Positions 1 to 6,127 of a stretch of 13,595 nucleotides of DNA are shown one piece after another. Location: the NCBI GenBank assembly GCA_000436035.1, contig FR893270.1, positions 51,128 through 64,722 on the forward strand. Direction: 5' to 3'. Position numbers and translations under genes: made by a program. Numbering within the stretch: position 1 is the first letter of the stretch; the number at the start of each line of letters is the position of its first letter. The DNA comes from Prevotella sp. CAG:732. GTDB lineage: Bacteria; Bacteroidota; Bacteroidia; Bacteroidales; Bacteroidaceae. The notes under the pieces are model-generated. The model did not search any database. It was not told the DNA's origin and saw only the letters and a program-made list of their open reading frames with translations.

Positions 1-719
1 TCGTCTTCGGAAAGAAATCCCACCAATCCCGACACGACATCATCCACTCCTCGCTCAACAAGGCTGACTTCCGGGAGATGAACCGCCTGGGATGGCCTGT
101 GGCATTGCAGTTGGCGATGGAGTCGGGAGCATTCTCGCTGAGTTGCGTGATGGTGGGATGGCTCGGAACGATTCCTCTCGCCGCCCACCAGGTGATGATT
201 ACCACCTCGCAGCTCTTCTATCTCGTGCTTTCGGGCATGGCTTCGGCAATGGCGATTCGTGTGAGCCACTTCGTAGGACAAAAGGACTTCAAGGCGGTAC
301 GACAGAATGCCTACGACGGTTGGCGACTCAACCTGATGTTCTCCATCTTGATGGGTATCCCCGTGCTTCTCTTCCGTCATCAGATAGGTGGACTCTTCAC
401 CGACAATGTGGAAGTACAAGAGTATGTGGCAGTGCTCATCATCCTGATGATGGTATATCAGTTTGGTGACGGTTTGCAATATTCCTTCGCCAACGCCCTC
501 CGTGGCATCGCTTGCGTGAAGCCGATGATGACCTACGCCTTCATCGCCTACTTCATCATCTCCCTGCCGATGGGTTACGTACTCGGTTTCCCTTGCGGAT
601 TGGGCATCGTGGGCATCTGGATTGCCTTCCCATTCGGATTGACGACAGCTGGAGTGCTGTATTGGCATCGCTTCGAGAAGGAAGTGAAGAAAATGGAAGC
701 TAACTCCATTATCAAATGA
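1..719 (+). CDS. MATE family efflux transporter, C-terminal part (5' truncated by window edge)
   Basis: The reading frame is open from the first full codon at position 3 to the TGA at 717-719, so the gene starts upstream of the window; the ATG at 78 is internal. The protein is strongly hydrophobic with about five or six membrane segments. Its pattern fits the second half of a MatE domain: an MNRLGWPVALQLAMESGAF helix start, an AAHQVMITTSQLFY stretch, an AMAIRVSHFVGQ segment, and a G-rich LGFPCGLGIVGIWIAFPFG segment near the end. MATE proteins are inner-membrane drug or metabolite antiporters driven by sodium or protons; the substrate cannot be read from sequence. The stop codon is embedded in a 14-bp palindrome (717-752). 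The downstream neighbour queF is convergent, so this gene is not part of the queuosine operon. Family assignment is fairly sure; specificity is unknown. Confidence 0.88.
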   Translation, partial: VFGKKSHQSRHDIIHSSLNKADFREMNRLGWPVALQLAMESGAFSLSCVMVGWLGTIPLAAHQVMITTSQLFYLVLSGMASAMAIRVSHFVGQKDFKAVRQNAYDGWRLNLMFSILMGIPVLLFRHQIGGLFTDNVEVQEYVAVLIILMMVYQFGDGLQYSFANALRGIACVKPMMTYAFIAYFIISLPMGYVLGFPCGLGIVGIWIAFPFGLTTAGVLYWHRFEKEVKKMEANSIIK

Positions 720-752
720 AGTAAGCTTCAAAGGTAGATGAAGCTTACTTCA
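717..752 (+). terminator. 14-bp perfect inverted repeat containing the MATE stop codon
   Basis: TGAAGTAAGCTTCA at 717-730 is perfectly repeated in inverted orientation at 739-752, with an 8-nt loop (731-738). The TGA stop of the MATE gene forms the base of the stem. No T-run follows on the plus strand, so it is either an imperfect intrinsic terminator or a 3'-end-protecting hairpin. Confidence 0.6.
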
Positions 753-780
753 ATGGCTAACGAAAATACCGCAAAAAATA

Positions 781-816
781 GGACTATATCCGGCTCTCAC
801 AGCCAGGATATAGTCC
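781..816 (-). terminator. Intrinsic terminator downstream of queF
   Basis: GGACTATATCC (781-791) pairs with GGATATAGTCC (806-816), and the stem continues with GGCT (792-795) against AGCC (801-804) around a 5-nt loop, with one bulged A at 805. Read on the minus strand the stem is followed at once by TATTTTTTGC (780-771), a good U-tract. It therefore best serves the minus-strand queF transcript, and may also block plus-strand read-through from the MATE gene. Confidence 0.75.
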
Positions 817-846
817 AAATCATCTTTTCAGCTCATACATATATTT

Positions 847-864
847 AGGATAATTTCTTATCCT
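847..864. repeat. Small hairpin nested in an outer inverted repeat, queF 3' region
   Basis: AGGATAA (847-853) and TTATCCT (858-864) form a 7-bp stem with a TTTC loop. It is enclosed by a second inverted pair, CATACAT (834-840) and ATGTATG (874-880). No U-tract is adjacent. It lies between the queF stop and the terminator at 781-816, so it would be part of the queF 3' untranslated RNA. Confidence 0.4.
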
Positions 865-929
865 CTCTTATACATGTATGTTATTTCTTAATAGTATTAA
901 TCTTATTTTGATGCTTACACAAGAGAGGT

Positions 930-1385
930 TTACTCGTGGGTAGCGAAACGCTGTTCGGCAAGTTTCTCGTACTTGGTGCCAGGCTTGCCATAGTTGGCGT
1001 AAGGCCAGATGCTGATGCCGCCACGAGGAGTGAAGATACCCGTCACCTCGATGTACTTAGGATCCATCAAGGCAATCAAGTCCTTCATGATGATGTTGAC
1101 ACAGTCCTCATGGAAATCACCATGGTTGCGGAAACTGAAGAGGTACAGCTTCAAGCTCTTGCTCTCCACCATCTTCACGCCAGGGATGTAGCTGATGCGA
1201 ATCTCCGCAAAGTCAGGCTGCCCCGTGATAGGACAAAGCGATGTGAACTCAGGGCAGTTGAAACGTACCCAGTAGTCATTGCCCGGATGCTTGTTGACAA
1301 AAGTCTCCAGCACCTCTGGCGCATAGTCCATCTTATATTGAGTCTTGGCACCCAGTGCCTTCAATCCATCTTCTTTTCTATCCAT
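930..1385 (-). CDS. queF: NADPH-dependent 7-cyano-7-deazaguanine reductase (preQ0 reductase)
   Basis: QueF reduces the nitrile of preQ0 to the aminomethyl group of preQ1, the last step before TGT inserts the base into tRNA. At 151 residues it is the short, single-domain (YkvM-like) type of the tunnelling-fold superfamily, not the long E. coli type. Visible hallmarks are the catalytic Cys51 in FTSLCPITGQPDF, with the proton-donor Asp58 seven residues later, the QueF signature ESKSLK at residues 74-79, and FRNHGDFHED at 86-94 carrying the conserved substrate-binding His/Glu. The gene lies 42 nt downstream of the transporter yhhQ on the same strand, so the pair is very probably one transcript under the leader riboswitch at about 2125-2155. 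The start at 1385 gives a normal N-terminus. No other queuosine synthesis gene (queC, queD, queE) is in view. Assignment is confident. Confidence 0.95.
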   Translation of the reverse strand: MDRKEDGLKALGAKTQYKMDYAPEVLETFVNKHPGNDYWVRFNCPEFTSLCPITGQPDFAEIRISYIPGVKMVESKSLKLYLFSFRNHGDFHEDCVNIIMKDLIALMDPKYIEVTGIFTPRGGISIWPYANYGKPGTKYEKLAEQRFATHE

Positions 1386-1427
1386 CTTGAATAACCCTTT
1401 TTACTTTTTTACCTTATTACTTTTCCC

Positions 1428-2120
1428 TTAGTTGAGACTGAAAATCTTAAAAACATTGTATGAGATGCCATTGTCATAGACATCCTCACCCTCATGCTTC
1501 TTCAAGGTCTTGACCACACGGATGGTGATAGGCAACACCACAATCTCGTATGCCGTCTTGAGGATGACCTGCCAGAACATCAACCATGGCAACTCTGAAG
1601 CAGGAACGACTCCACCGAGTGCCAATGGGAAGAAGATGACACTGTCGCAGCTCTCACCAGCCACCGTACTGAGGATGGCACGTGCGGAGAAATGCTTGCC
1701 TCCATCTCTAATCTTCATCACACTCATCACATAGGCATTGGCAAAGGAACCTACGATAAATGCCACGAAAGAGGCGGCAGCGATACGAGGAGCCAAACCG
1801 AAAACGGCATGGAAACCAGCGTCATTGGTCCAATAAGGTGCCCCAGGAATGGCATCGCAGATAGCGCCGAGAGCCACAAAGAAGAAGTTCATGGCGAAAC
1901 CTGTCCATATCAGCAAGCGAGCTTTCTGATAGCCCCACACCTCACATACACAGTCGTTGATGATGTAACTTACTGGGAATACGATTAATCCACCTGTCAG
2001 TGAAACCGTTCCAAACGCAATTTGCTTTGTTTCGAGCACGTTTGCTGCAATGAGACAAACGCAGAAGAGGATGCTGAAAAGCATAAACAGCACACTCACT
2101 TGAGTTGTTTTCTTTTCCAT
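1428..2120 (-). CDS. yhhQ: Queuosine precursor transporter, YhhQ/VUT family
   Basis: A 230-residue integral inner-membrane protein with about six membrane helices, starting right after a short basic N-terminus (MEKKTTQ). Family features visible are NDCVCEVWGY at about 55-64, a small-residue-rich helix with FANAYVMS near 126-133, STVAGESCDS at 151-160, and KTAYEIVVLP near 188-197. YhhQ proteins take up the deazapurine precursors preQ0 and preQ1 (known for E. coli YhhQ). Its position as first gene of a two-gene unit with queF matches that role: imported preQ0 would be reduced by QueF next door. The start codon at 2118-2120 lies 4 nt after the pseudoknot of a preQ1-I riboswitch candidate, so translation is probably repressed when preQ1 is plentiful. 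There is no separate Shine-Dalgarno sequence outside the A-rich riboswitch tail. Confidence 0.93.
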   Translation of the reverse strand: MEKKTTQVSVLFMLFSILFCVCLIAANVLETKQIAFGTVSLTGGLIVFPVSYIINDCVCEVWGYQKARLLIWTGFAMNFFFVALGAICDAIPGAPYWTNDAGFHAVFGLAPRIAAASFVAFIVGSFANAYVMSVMKIRDGGKHFSARAILSTVAGESCDSVIFFPLALGGVVPASELPWLMFWQVILKTAYEIVVLPITIRVVKTLKKHEGEDVYDNGISYNVFKIFSLN

Positions 2121-2124
2121 TTTT

Positions 2125-2155
2125 CTTGTTTTTTACGAGGTTTATCAAGCACTCG
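2125..2155 (-). promoter_or_regulatory. preQ1-I riboswitch candidate in the yhhQ-queF leader
   Basis: Reading the minus strand, the RNA is CGAG (2155-2152), a 12-nt loop UGCUUGAUAAAC (2151-2140), CUCG (2139-2136), UAAAAAA (2135-2129), CAAG (2128-2125), then AAAA and the yhhQ AUG. P1 is CGAG/CUCG. The pseudoknot P2 is loop CUUG (2149-2146) with tail CAAG. The loop has the same 2+4+5+1 layout as the B. subtilis queC-operon aptamer as I recall it, ending in the C that pairs with preQ1 (here C2140), followed by the same A-rich tail. Relative to B. subtilis the P2 pairs appear to covary (UA with UA becoming UU with AA). Placement before a preQ0/preQ1 transporter and queF supports the call. Ligand binding would hide the start region, implying translational repression. 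Confidence 0.82.
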
Positions 2156-2203
2156 GGTTATTGCCTGGCATCTTGTCGAAAGCCGCTGATGCGAAAGCGG
2201 TTG

Positions 2204-2235
2204 CAAAATTACAACTATTTTTCGACTCCACCAAA
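2204..2235 (-). promoter_or_regulatory. yhhQ-queF promoter, Bacteroidetes type
   Basis: On the minus strand TTTG (2235-2232) is followed after exactly 20 nt by TAATTTTG (2211-2204), a perfect TAnnTTTG -7 box. Transcription would start near 2198, giving a leader of about 75-80 nt that contains the riboswitch. The block from the -7 box into the transcript is nearly identical to that of rplY. Confidence 0.8.
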
Positions 2236-2312
2236 TTTTTCTCGAACAAAACCTATTTTGTTCCCTTTTCGGACATCAGAATACCTTGGTCCTTTATCAA
2301 ATATAACCAAAA

Positions 2313-2343
2313 ATAGGGCGATGCCTTCTCGACATCGCCCTAT
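2313..2343 (-). terminator. Terminator of the nusB-DUF5606 operon
   Basis: ATAGGGCGATG (2313-2323) and CATCGCCCTAT (2333-2343) form an 11-bp GC-rich stem with a 9-nt loop. On the minus strand the stem runs into ATTTTTGG (a T5 tract). It lies about 55 nt after the stop of the DUF5606 gene. Confidence 0.85.
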
Positions 2344-2396
2344 ATATATAATAAGGTGTAATTCCTTATCATCTTGTATGGTTTAGCTACCAAGCA

Positions 2397-2849
2397 TTAC
2401 TCAGCAGCCTCTTCCTCCTGACGGTCGTCAACATTGTCGCCCTGTGTAGGAGCCAAAGTTGCCTTGAAGTCTGTGATACCGTTCTTGACGAGGATGTTGT
2501 ACCACTGGAGCAACTTCTTGATGTCGCTGTCGTGTACACGGTCACGGTCATAGTTTGGCAACACCTCAGCGAAGTAGTCGTGCAATTCCTGTGCAGAGCA
2601 CTTCTTGTAGTTGAGGCTGCTCACCTGGCTGTTCTCCTTCTTGCCTACGCTCTCCAAAACTTCCCAAAGTGCGATTTCATCAGCGTCGGTGTACATAGCG
2701 ATGTCGCCAAGGCTTGTCACACGATCGGTAGCGAAAGCTGGAAGACGCTTGTGAGTCTCATCAATAGCCTCAACGATGAGGTTTCTGTTTCCACGAGATA
2801 CCAATTTATAAAGGCCTGGTTTGCCTGCAATTGAAAGAATTGTTTCCAT
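2397..2849 (-). CDS. DUF5606 domain protein, conserved in Bacteroidota, function unknown
   Basis: A 150-residue soluble protein with no signal peptide or membrane segment. The N-terminal about 55 residues (METILSIAGKPGLYKLVSRG and on through an EAIDE...KRLPAF segment) match what I know of DUF5606: a small beta-rich domain starting with an xILSIxGKPGLxKLV motif, found mainly in Bacteroidota. The middle is helical with an HDYFAEVLPNYDRDRVHDSDIKK stretch, and the C-terminus is an acidic tail ending EEEAAE. It is the last gene of the minus-strand run nusB-yajC-ybbR-coaE and lies 72 nt after coaE, with no sigma-ABfr-type promoter in the gap, so it is probably co-transcribed. The partner genes point to a housekeeping role near ribosome or envelope biogenesis, but this is only inference from position. 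Confidence 0.8.
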   Translation of the reverse strand: METILSIAGKPGLYKLVSRGNRNLIVEAIDETHKRLPAFATDRVTSLGDIAMYTDADEIALWEVLESVGKKENSQVSSLNYKKCSAQELHDYFAEVLPNYDRDRVHDSDIKKLLQWYNILVKNGITDFKATLAPTQGDNVDDRQEEEAAE

Positions 2850-2921
2850 TGTTCTCTATTATTATTTTATTTTTTTACTTGTTGTCTCTTTGTTTGGGTA
2901 AGATTTCGTCATGGCGAAAAT

Positions 2922-3488
2922 CTACCTTTGAGAAAGCTTTTGAAGCAACAGTGCTACCTGTGCTTCCACGTCCTCCTTGCCATCATTGATGATTTCGAAG
3001 TGACTTTGGCTCACCACCTCGTCCTGAGGCAACTGAGCATCTATCCACTCCCTCGCCTTCTCTTCGGAGATATGGTCTCGCTGCATCACCCGATACAAGC
3101 GAACCTCAGTGGGAGCCGTGACACAGACCACCACATCAAAATGGGTGCGATGGATGAATCCACTCTCGAAGAGGATGGCACTTTCGAGCCAATCGTAGTC
3201 GCTCTGCTCGAAGTCACGAGCCACAGCAGGATGAACCACCTCATTGACAGCCTGCTTGTTTGCCTCGCTAGCCAAGAGGAACTTCGCCAAGACGGGTTTC
3301 TGGAGCACGCCATCCACATAGACCTCGTCGCCCACCAATCTCATCAAGTCGGCTTGCAACTGGGCATCGGAGCGCATCAGTCGTTTGGCTGCCGCATCGC
3401 AATCATAAACCCGAATGCCATGCTTCTCCAAAGCTCGACACACATAGCTCTTGCCACTTCCGATTCCTCCCGTTATCGCCACCTTCAT
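2922..3488 (-). CDS. coaE: Dephospho-CoA kinase
   Basis: CoaE phosphorylates the 3'-hydroxyl of dephospho-CoA with ATP, the last step of coenzyme A synthesis, in the cytoplasm. The 188-residue length is normal. Walker A is GGIGSGKS at residues 7-14. The conserved acidic YDCDAAAKRLM follows at 28-38, the HP pair of the family is at 86-87 (VVHPAVARDF), and ESAILFESGF at 102-111 corresponds to the conserved LLFE segment. The lid region carries the Arg-containing RLYRVMQRD. It sits fourth in the nusB operon, 49 nt after the YbbR-like gene; that gap holds a duplicated 14-bp AT-rich unit. An imperfect hairpin (2901-2923) overlaps the TAG stop but lacks a U-tract, so read-through to the DUF5606 gene is likely. 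Identification is secure. Confidence 0.96.
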   Translation of the reverse strand: MKVAITGGIGSGKSYVCRALEKHGIRVYDCDAAAKRLMRSDAQLQADLMRLVGDEVYVDGVLQKPVLAKFLLASEANKQAVNEVVHPAVARDFEQSDYDWLESAILFESGFIHRTHFDVVVCVTAPTEVRLYRVMQRDHISEEKAREWIDAQLPQDEVVSQSHFEIINDGKEDVEAQVALLLQKLSQR

Positions 3489-3503
3489 AAGCCGTCAGCC
3501 CAA

Positions 3504-3531
3504 TTTATTATTTATCATTTATTATTTATCA
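3504..3531. repeat. Two perfect tandem copies of a 14-bp AT-rich unit between ybbR and coaE
   Basis: TTTATTATTTATCA occurs at 3504-3517 and again at 3518-3531, followed by TTTA. In the direction of transcription (minus) each copy reads TGATAAATAATAAA, so the pair places stop codons in more than one reading frame between the YbbR-like stop (3538) and the coaE start (3488). Confidence 0.85.
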
Positions 3532-3537
3532 TTTAGA

Positions 3538-4518
3538 TCATTGCTGTTCGAGCAGATAATCGACCTTGTCTAGCTCCAACTTGGCCTTGCTCACCGAACT
3601 TGGCACACTTCTCAGTTGCAATGTGCATTTGTCGGAAGGATTCTCAGCCAAGGCCTGGTAATCGACTACCACATTGAATTGCTCAGGGCGAATCATTCTA
3701 AACTGGCTGGCACCTATTGTAAACCGCACGGTTACCCTCGATGGGAAAGTGCGCAGCACCATGCCTGCCGGCATATTGACCGCAGAGACTGGCACTTCGA
3801 TGGATTCCTCCGTCAGCACATCGGGATAAACCGACAAGCGCACTGTGCTAGGAACCAACTTGACACCACGAATCTTCTGCAGACGAACATTCTGATGAAT
3901 CGTATCCTGCAAATTGCGATAGTTGAATGGTTCTATCTCCACATACTTCAGTTCATCGAGTACCTTCTTGTTGGCATACGCCGTCACCATCATTGGCGAG
4001 AACTCCGTATGAGCCAGATAGTACGACTTGCTCGTAGAAATCTTGCCACGGAATCTGATCGGTACTTTCTTCGAAGCACCATAGGTGAAGTAGAAGTCCA
4101 ACTTCTCCGGCTTCACCGACAAGAGTTTGCTGGAGCCATAGAGCTGCGACTGCACCTGCTTGATGATGTCGGCAGCCGGGATGGCACCATGCCCTTGGTC
4201 TTCGTTGGCATAAGTGGCGAACTTGAAGGTAAGTGGTCGGAACCAATGCCCATACTTATAGGTGACGAGCGTGAATCCCTTGTCTCTCACGGTAACTTTC
4301 ACCGTGTCGGCAGGTTCATCCGTCATCACGGCATTCCTTGGCATTCCGACTAAGCGCACAGGTACCTTTAGCTCTTCCTCGTAGGTCTCATTGAGTGCCA
4401 TCATCAACCAGAAGGCACCGCTGAGCAAGAGAAAGAACAAAAAAATCAGAAACTCCTTGTTCAGCGAACTGAACAAAAAGTTTCCAACTACCTTGAATAT
4501 TTGATTTTGCCTACGCAT
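3538..4518 (-). CDS. YbbR-like domain protein (CdaR-like), membrane-anchored
   Basis: A 326-residue protein with one N-terminal membrane helix (about residues 23-42, FLIFLFFLLLSGAFWLMMAL) preceded by a short basic cytoplasmic stretch, then about 280 residues outside the inner membrane. The outer part shows repeated beta-rich modules typical of YbbR domains, with recurring patterns such as VPVRLVGMPRN near 52-62, VPIRFRGKIS near 155 and VPVSAVNMPAGM further on, each followed by a V-T-V type strand. In Firmicutes CdaR regulates the diadenylate cyclase CdaA; no cyclase gene is in view here, so that role should not be carried over. It overlaps the yajC stop by 8 nt (4511-4518), implying translational coupling. 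In Bacteroidota a YbbR protein between yajC and coaE is a familiar arrangement. Confidence 0.85.
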   Translation of the reverse strand: MRRQNQIFKVVGNFLFSSLNKEFLIFLFFLLLSGAFWLMMALNETYEEELKVPVRLVGMPRNAVMTDEPADTVKVTVRDKGFTLVTYKYGHWFRPLTFKFATYANEDQGHGAIPAADIIKQVQSQLYGSSKLLSVKPEKLDFYFTYGASKKVPIRFRGKISTSKSYYLAHTEFSPMMVTAYANKKVLDELKYVEIEPFNYRNLQDTIHQNVRLQKIRGVKLVPSTVRLSVYPDVLTEESIEVPVSAVNMPAGMVLRTFPSRVTVRFTIGASQFRMIRPEQFNVVVDYQALAENPSDKCTLQLRSVPSSVSKAKLELDKVDYLLEQQ

Positions 4519-4822
4519 TTACCTGAGCAGTAGCATCAGCAAACACGTAGTTCTTAGCTACAGTGATTACCACACCACGAGCCACCTCTACATCTACAGT
4601 GTTCTGCTCCAAGTTGATGTGCTTCACGGTGCCATAAACGCCACCGCCAGTAACTACCTTAGAGCCTTCCTGCAAAGAGTTCTGGAATTTACGGATTTCC
4701 TTCTGCTTCTTCTGCTGAGGACGAATCATGAAAAACCACATGATAGCGAAGATTGCTACCATCATGATGAGGAAGCTCATGCTGCCACCACCTTGTGCTT
4801 GTGCTTGCAATAATAAGTTCAT
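4511..4822 (-). CDS. yajC: Preprotein translocase subunit YajC
   Basis: YajC is a small inner-membrane protein that associates with SecDF and the SecYEG translocon. The 103-residue product has a Gln/Ala/Gly-rich N-terminus, a single membrane helix at about 15-33 (MSFLIMMVAIFAIMWFFMI), and directly after it the family signature RPQQKKQKE (34-42). The C-terminal soluble domain contains the conserved pattern LQEGSKVVTGGGVYGTV (50-66) and ends with short beta strands. It lies 61 nt after nusB and overlaps the next gene (YbbR-like) by 8 nt. The start at 4822 gives the expected short periplasmic N-terminus. Assignment is secure. Confidence 0.95.
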   Translation of the reverse strand: MNLLLQAQAQGGGSMSFLIMMVAIFAIMWFFMIRPQQKKQKEIRKFQNSLQEGSKVVTGGGVYGTVKHINLEQNTVDVEVARGVVITVAKNYVFADATAQVNA

Positions 4823-4883
4823 ATTCTTTATATATATAATAATGTGTAATTAATTCTATTAATCTCTGTTGCTCCACTGAAGA

Positions 4884-5834
4884 TTATCTTCTGTGCTCCT
4901 TGCGAGCAGGCAATTCCTTGAGAATGATGCCCTTGTCGATGAGGAAACGTCCGATATTGTCGAGCATTCCGTTGACGTAACCACCACTGCGGTGTGTGCT
5001 GTATGCCTTGGCAAGATCCACATACTCATTGATGGTAACAGTTGCTGGAATATTAGGGAAGTTGACCAACTCGGCGATGGCAATCTGCATGATGACCACG
5101 TCCATGTAAGCCAAGCGAGAGAAATCCCAGTTGCGAGAAGCATCGCTCATATATCTCTGATACTGCTCACCATTCAAGATGGTAGAACGGAAGAGCTTGC
5201 GAGCAAAGTCACGATCCTCAGCGTCCTTATACTCTGGCAACAACTCCTGGTTGGCCTTGTTGTCTGGGTCGAAACGCTTGATGGTCTTGAGTACGAAGGT
5301 ATCTACGATGTCCTTGTCGTCATTCCAGTAGAGACTCTTCTCTTCGAGGAGTGCATCCAAGTCGTCATTATTCATCACAAACTGCTTGTAGAACTTGCGC
5401 CAAGCCTCACGGTCATCCTCATAGCTGTCAGCCTCTGCTGCCATGTAGTCCAGGAAGACTTCACTGGAAGAGATGTTGGTGTAAAGCTTACGTACGAACT
5501 CGATGTCGTCGTCCCAAGATGAGTTTTTCTCGCTCACCCATTCAGCCAACATTTTGTTTTCCTCCAGTTGTACTGCGAAGCGATTGAAGGCAAACCTCTG
5601 TGAAGGAGCCTCTGTTCCCTCACGCTGAGCACGAGCCACCTCTAGGTCGTAACGCTTACGAGCCTCTTGAGTTACAGCCACGATGAGTTGCAACATGTAG
5701 TTGTACAAGTCGTACGCCTTTGAAAGACTAAACAACAACTCCTTCTCAGCATTATCCATGTTGTGATTGCCATTTTGATAGTATGCATAGGTTAACTGCA
5801 CAATCTTTCTTCTAATTAAATCCCTATTAATCAT
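4884..5834 (-). CDS. nusB: Transcription antitermination factor NusB, long Bacteroidota type
   Basis: NusB with NusE (S10) binds boxA in rRNA leaders and supports rRNA antitermination. The product is 316 residues, more than twice the roughly 140 of E. coli NusB. Residues 1-20 (MINRDLIRRKIVQLTYAYYQ) resemble the first NusB helix, and residues about 236-305 contain the rest of the recognisable core: RLAYMDVVIMQIAIAEL (240-256), NEYVDLAKAYST (269-280) and the SGGYVNGMLDNI turn and helix (283-294). The roughly 190 residues between are mostly charged and helical and look like a large insertion within the NusB fold. It is the first gene of the operon nusB-yajC-ybbR-coaE-DUF5606 and has a clear promoter at 5885-5915. 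It is divergent from rplY. Confidence 0.9.
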   Translation of the reverse strand: MINRDLIRRKIVQLTYAYYQNGNHNMDNAEKELLFSLSKAYDLYNYMLQLIVAVTQEARKRYDLEVARAQREGTEAPSQRFAFNRFAVQLEENKMLAEWVSEKNSSWDDDIEFVRKLYTNISSSEVFLDYMAAEADSYEDDREAWRKFYKQFVMNNDDLDALLEEKSLYWNDDKDIVDTFVLKTIKRFDPDNKANQELLPEYKDAEDRDFARKLFRSTILNGEQYQRYMSDASRNWDFSRLAYMDVVIMQIAIAELVNFPNIPATVTINEYVDLAKAYSTHRSGGYVNGMLDNIGRFLIDKGIILKELPARKEHRR

Positions 5835-5884
5835 TCTCTAATAATTTAAAGGTTTAAATACATTAATGTCATACTTTGACACGG

Positions 5885-5915
5885 CAAAAATACATATTTT
5901 ATAGGAAACACGCAA
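5885..5915 (-). promoter_or_regulatory. nusB operon promoter
   Basis: On the minus strand TTG (5915-5913) is separated by 20 nt from TATTTTTG (5892-5885), fitting the Bacteroidetes TTG-N20-TAnnTTTG pattern. The start site would be near 5880, leaving a leader of about 45 nt before the nusB ATG at 5834. Confidence 0.7.
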
Positions 5916-5916
5916 G

Positions 5917-5943
5917 AAAGTAGAGTATATTTTCTACTTTTTT
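5917..5943 (+). terminator. Hairpin with T-run just upstream of the nusB promoter
   Basis: AAAGTAGA (5917-5924) and TCTACTTT (5933-5940) form an 8-bp stem with an 8-nt loop, and on the plus strand the T-run continues to 5943. It has the shape of a plus-strand terminator but no plus-strand gene precedes it. It may insulate rplY from antisense transcripts through nusB, or be an AT-rich accident. Confidence 0.35.
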
Positions 5944-6015
5944 AAGGATAAAGAGGCACTTTGCCCCTCATATTCGGCACAAAATGGCATAATTAGGCAT
6001 TTTTTAGTCCAAAAA

Positions 6016-6047
6016 TTTGCTCATTCCAAGTAATTGTTGTAATTTTG
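6016..6047 (+). promoter_or_regulatory. rplY-pth-hslR promoter
   Basis: TTTG (6016-6019), 20 nt, then TAATTTTG (6040-6047). Both boxes and the spacing match the Bacteroidetes consensus exactly. The start would fall near 6053, giving a 75-nt leader beginning with a short hairpin (GCTTT/AAAGC around TGC, 6053-6065). Confidence 0.82.
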
Positions 6048-6127
6048 CACCCGCTTTTGCAAAGCTTATCCGTGTGATGGCGAGTTAAGGCACTAATTAT
6101 TAATACACTTAATTTAGAGTAACACAA

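Noticed and set aside
729..736. A TACCTTTG -7 box on the minus strand in the loop of the MATE hairpin
   Set aside because: No TTG at 19-20 nt upstream and no gene in the right position downstream.
2183..2200. CCGCT/AGCGG hairpin upstream of the riboswitch as a second regulatory element
   Set aside because: The predicted transcription start (about 2198) lies within it, so it may not be fully transcribed; treated only as part of the shared promoter block.
3504..3531. CRISPR-like repeat
   Set aside because: Two adjacent 14-bp copies with no spacers and no cas genes nearby.
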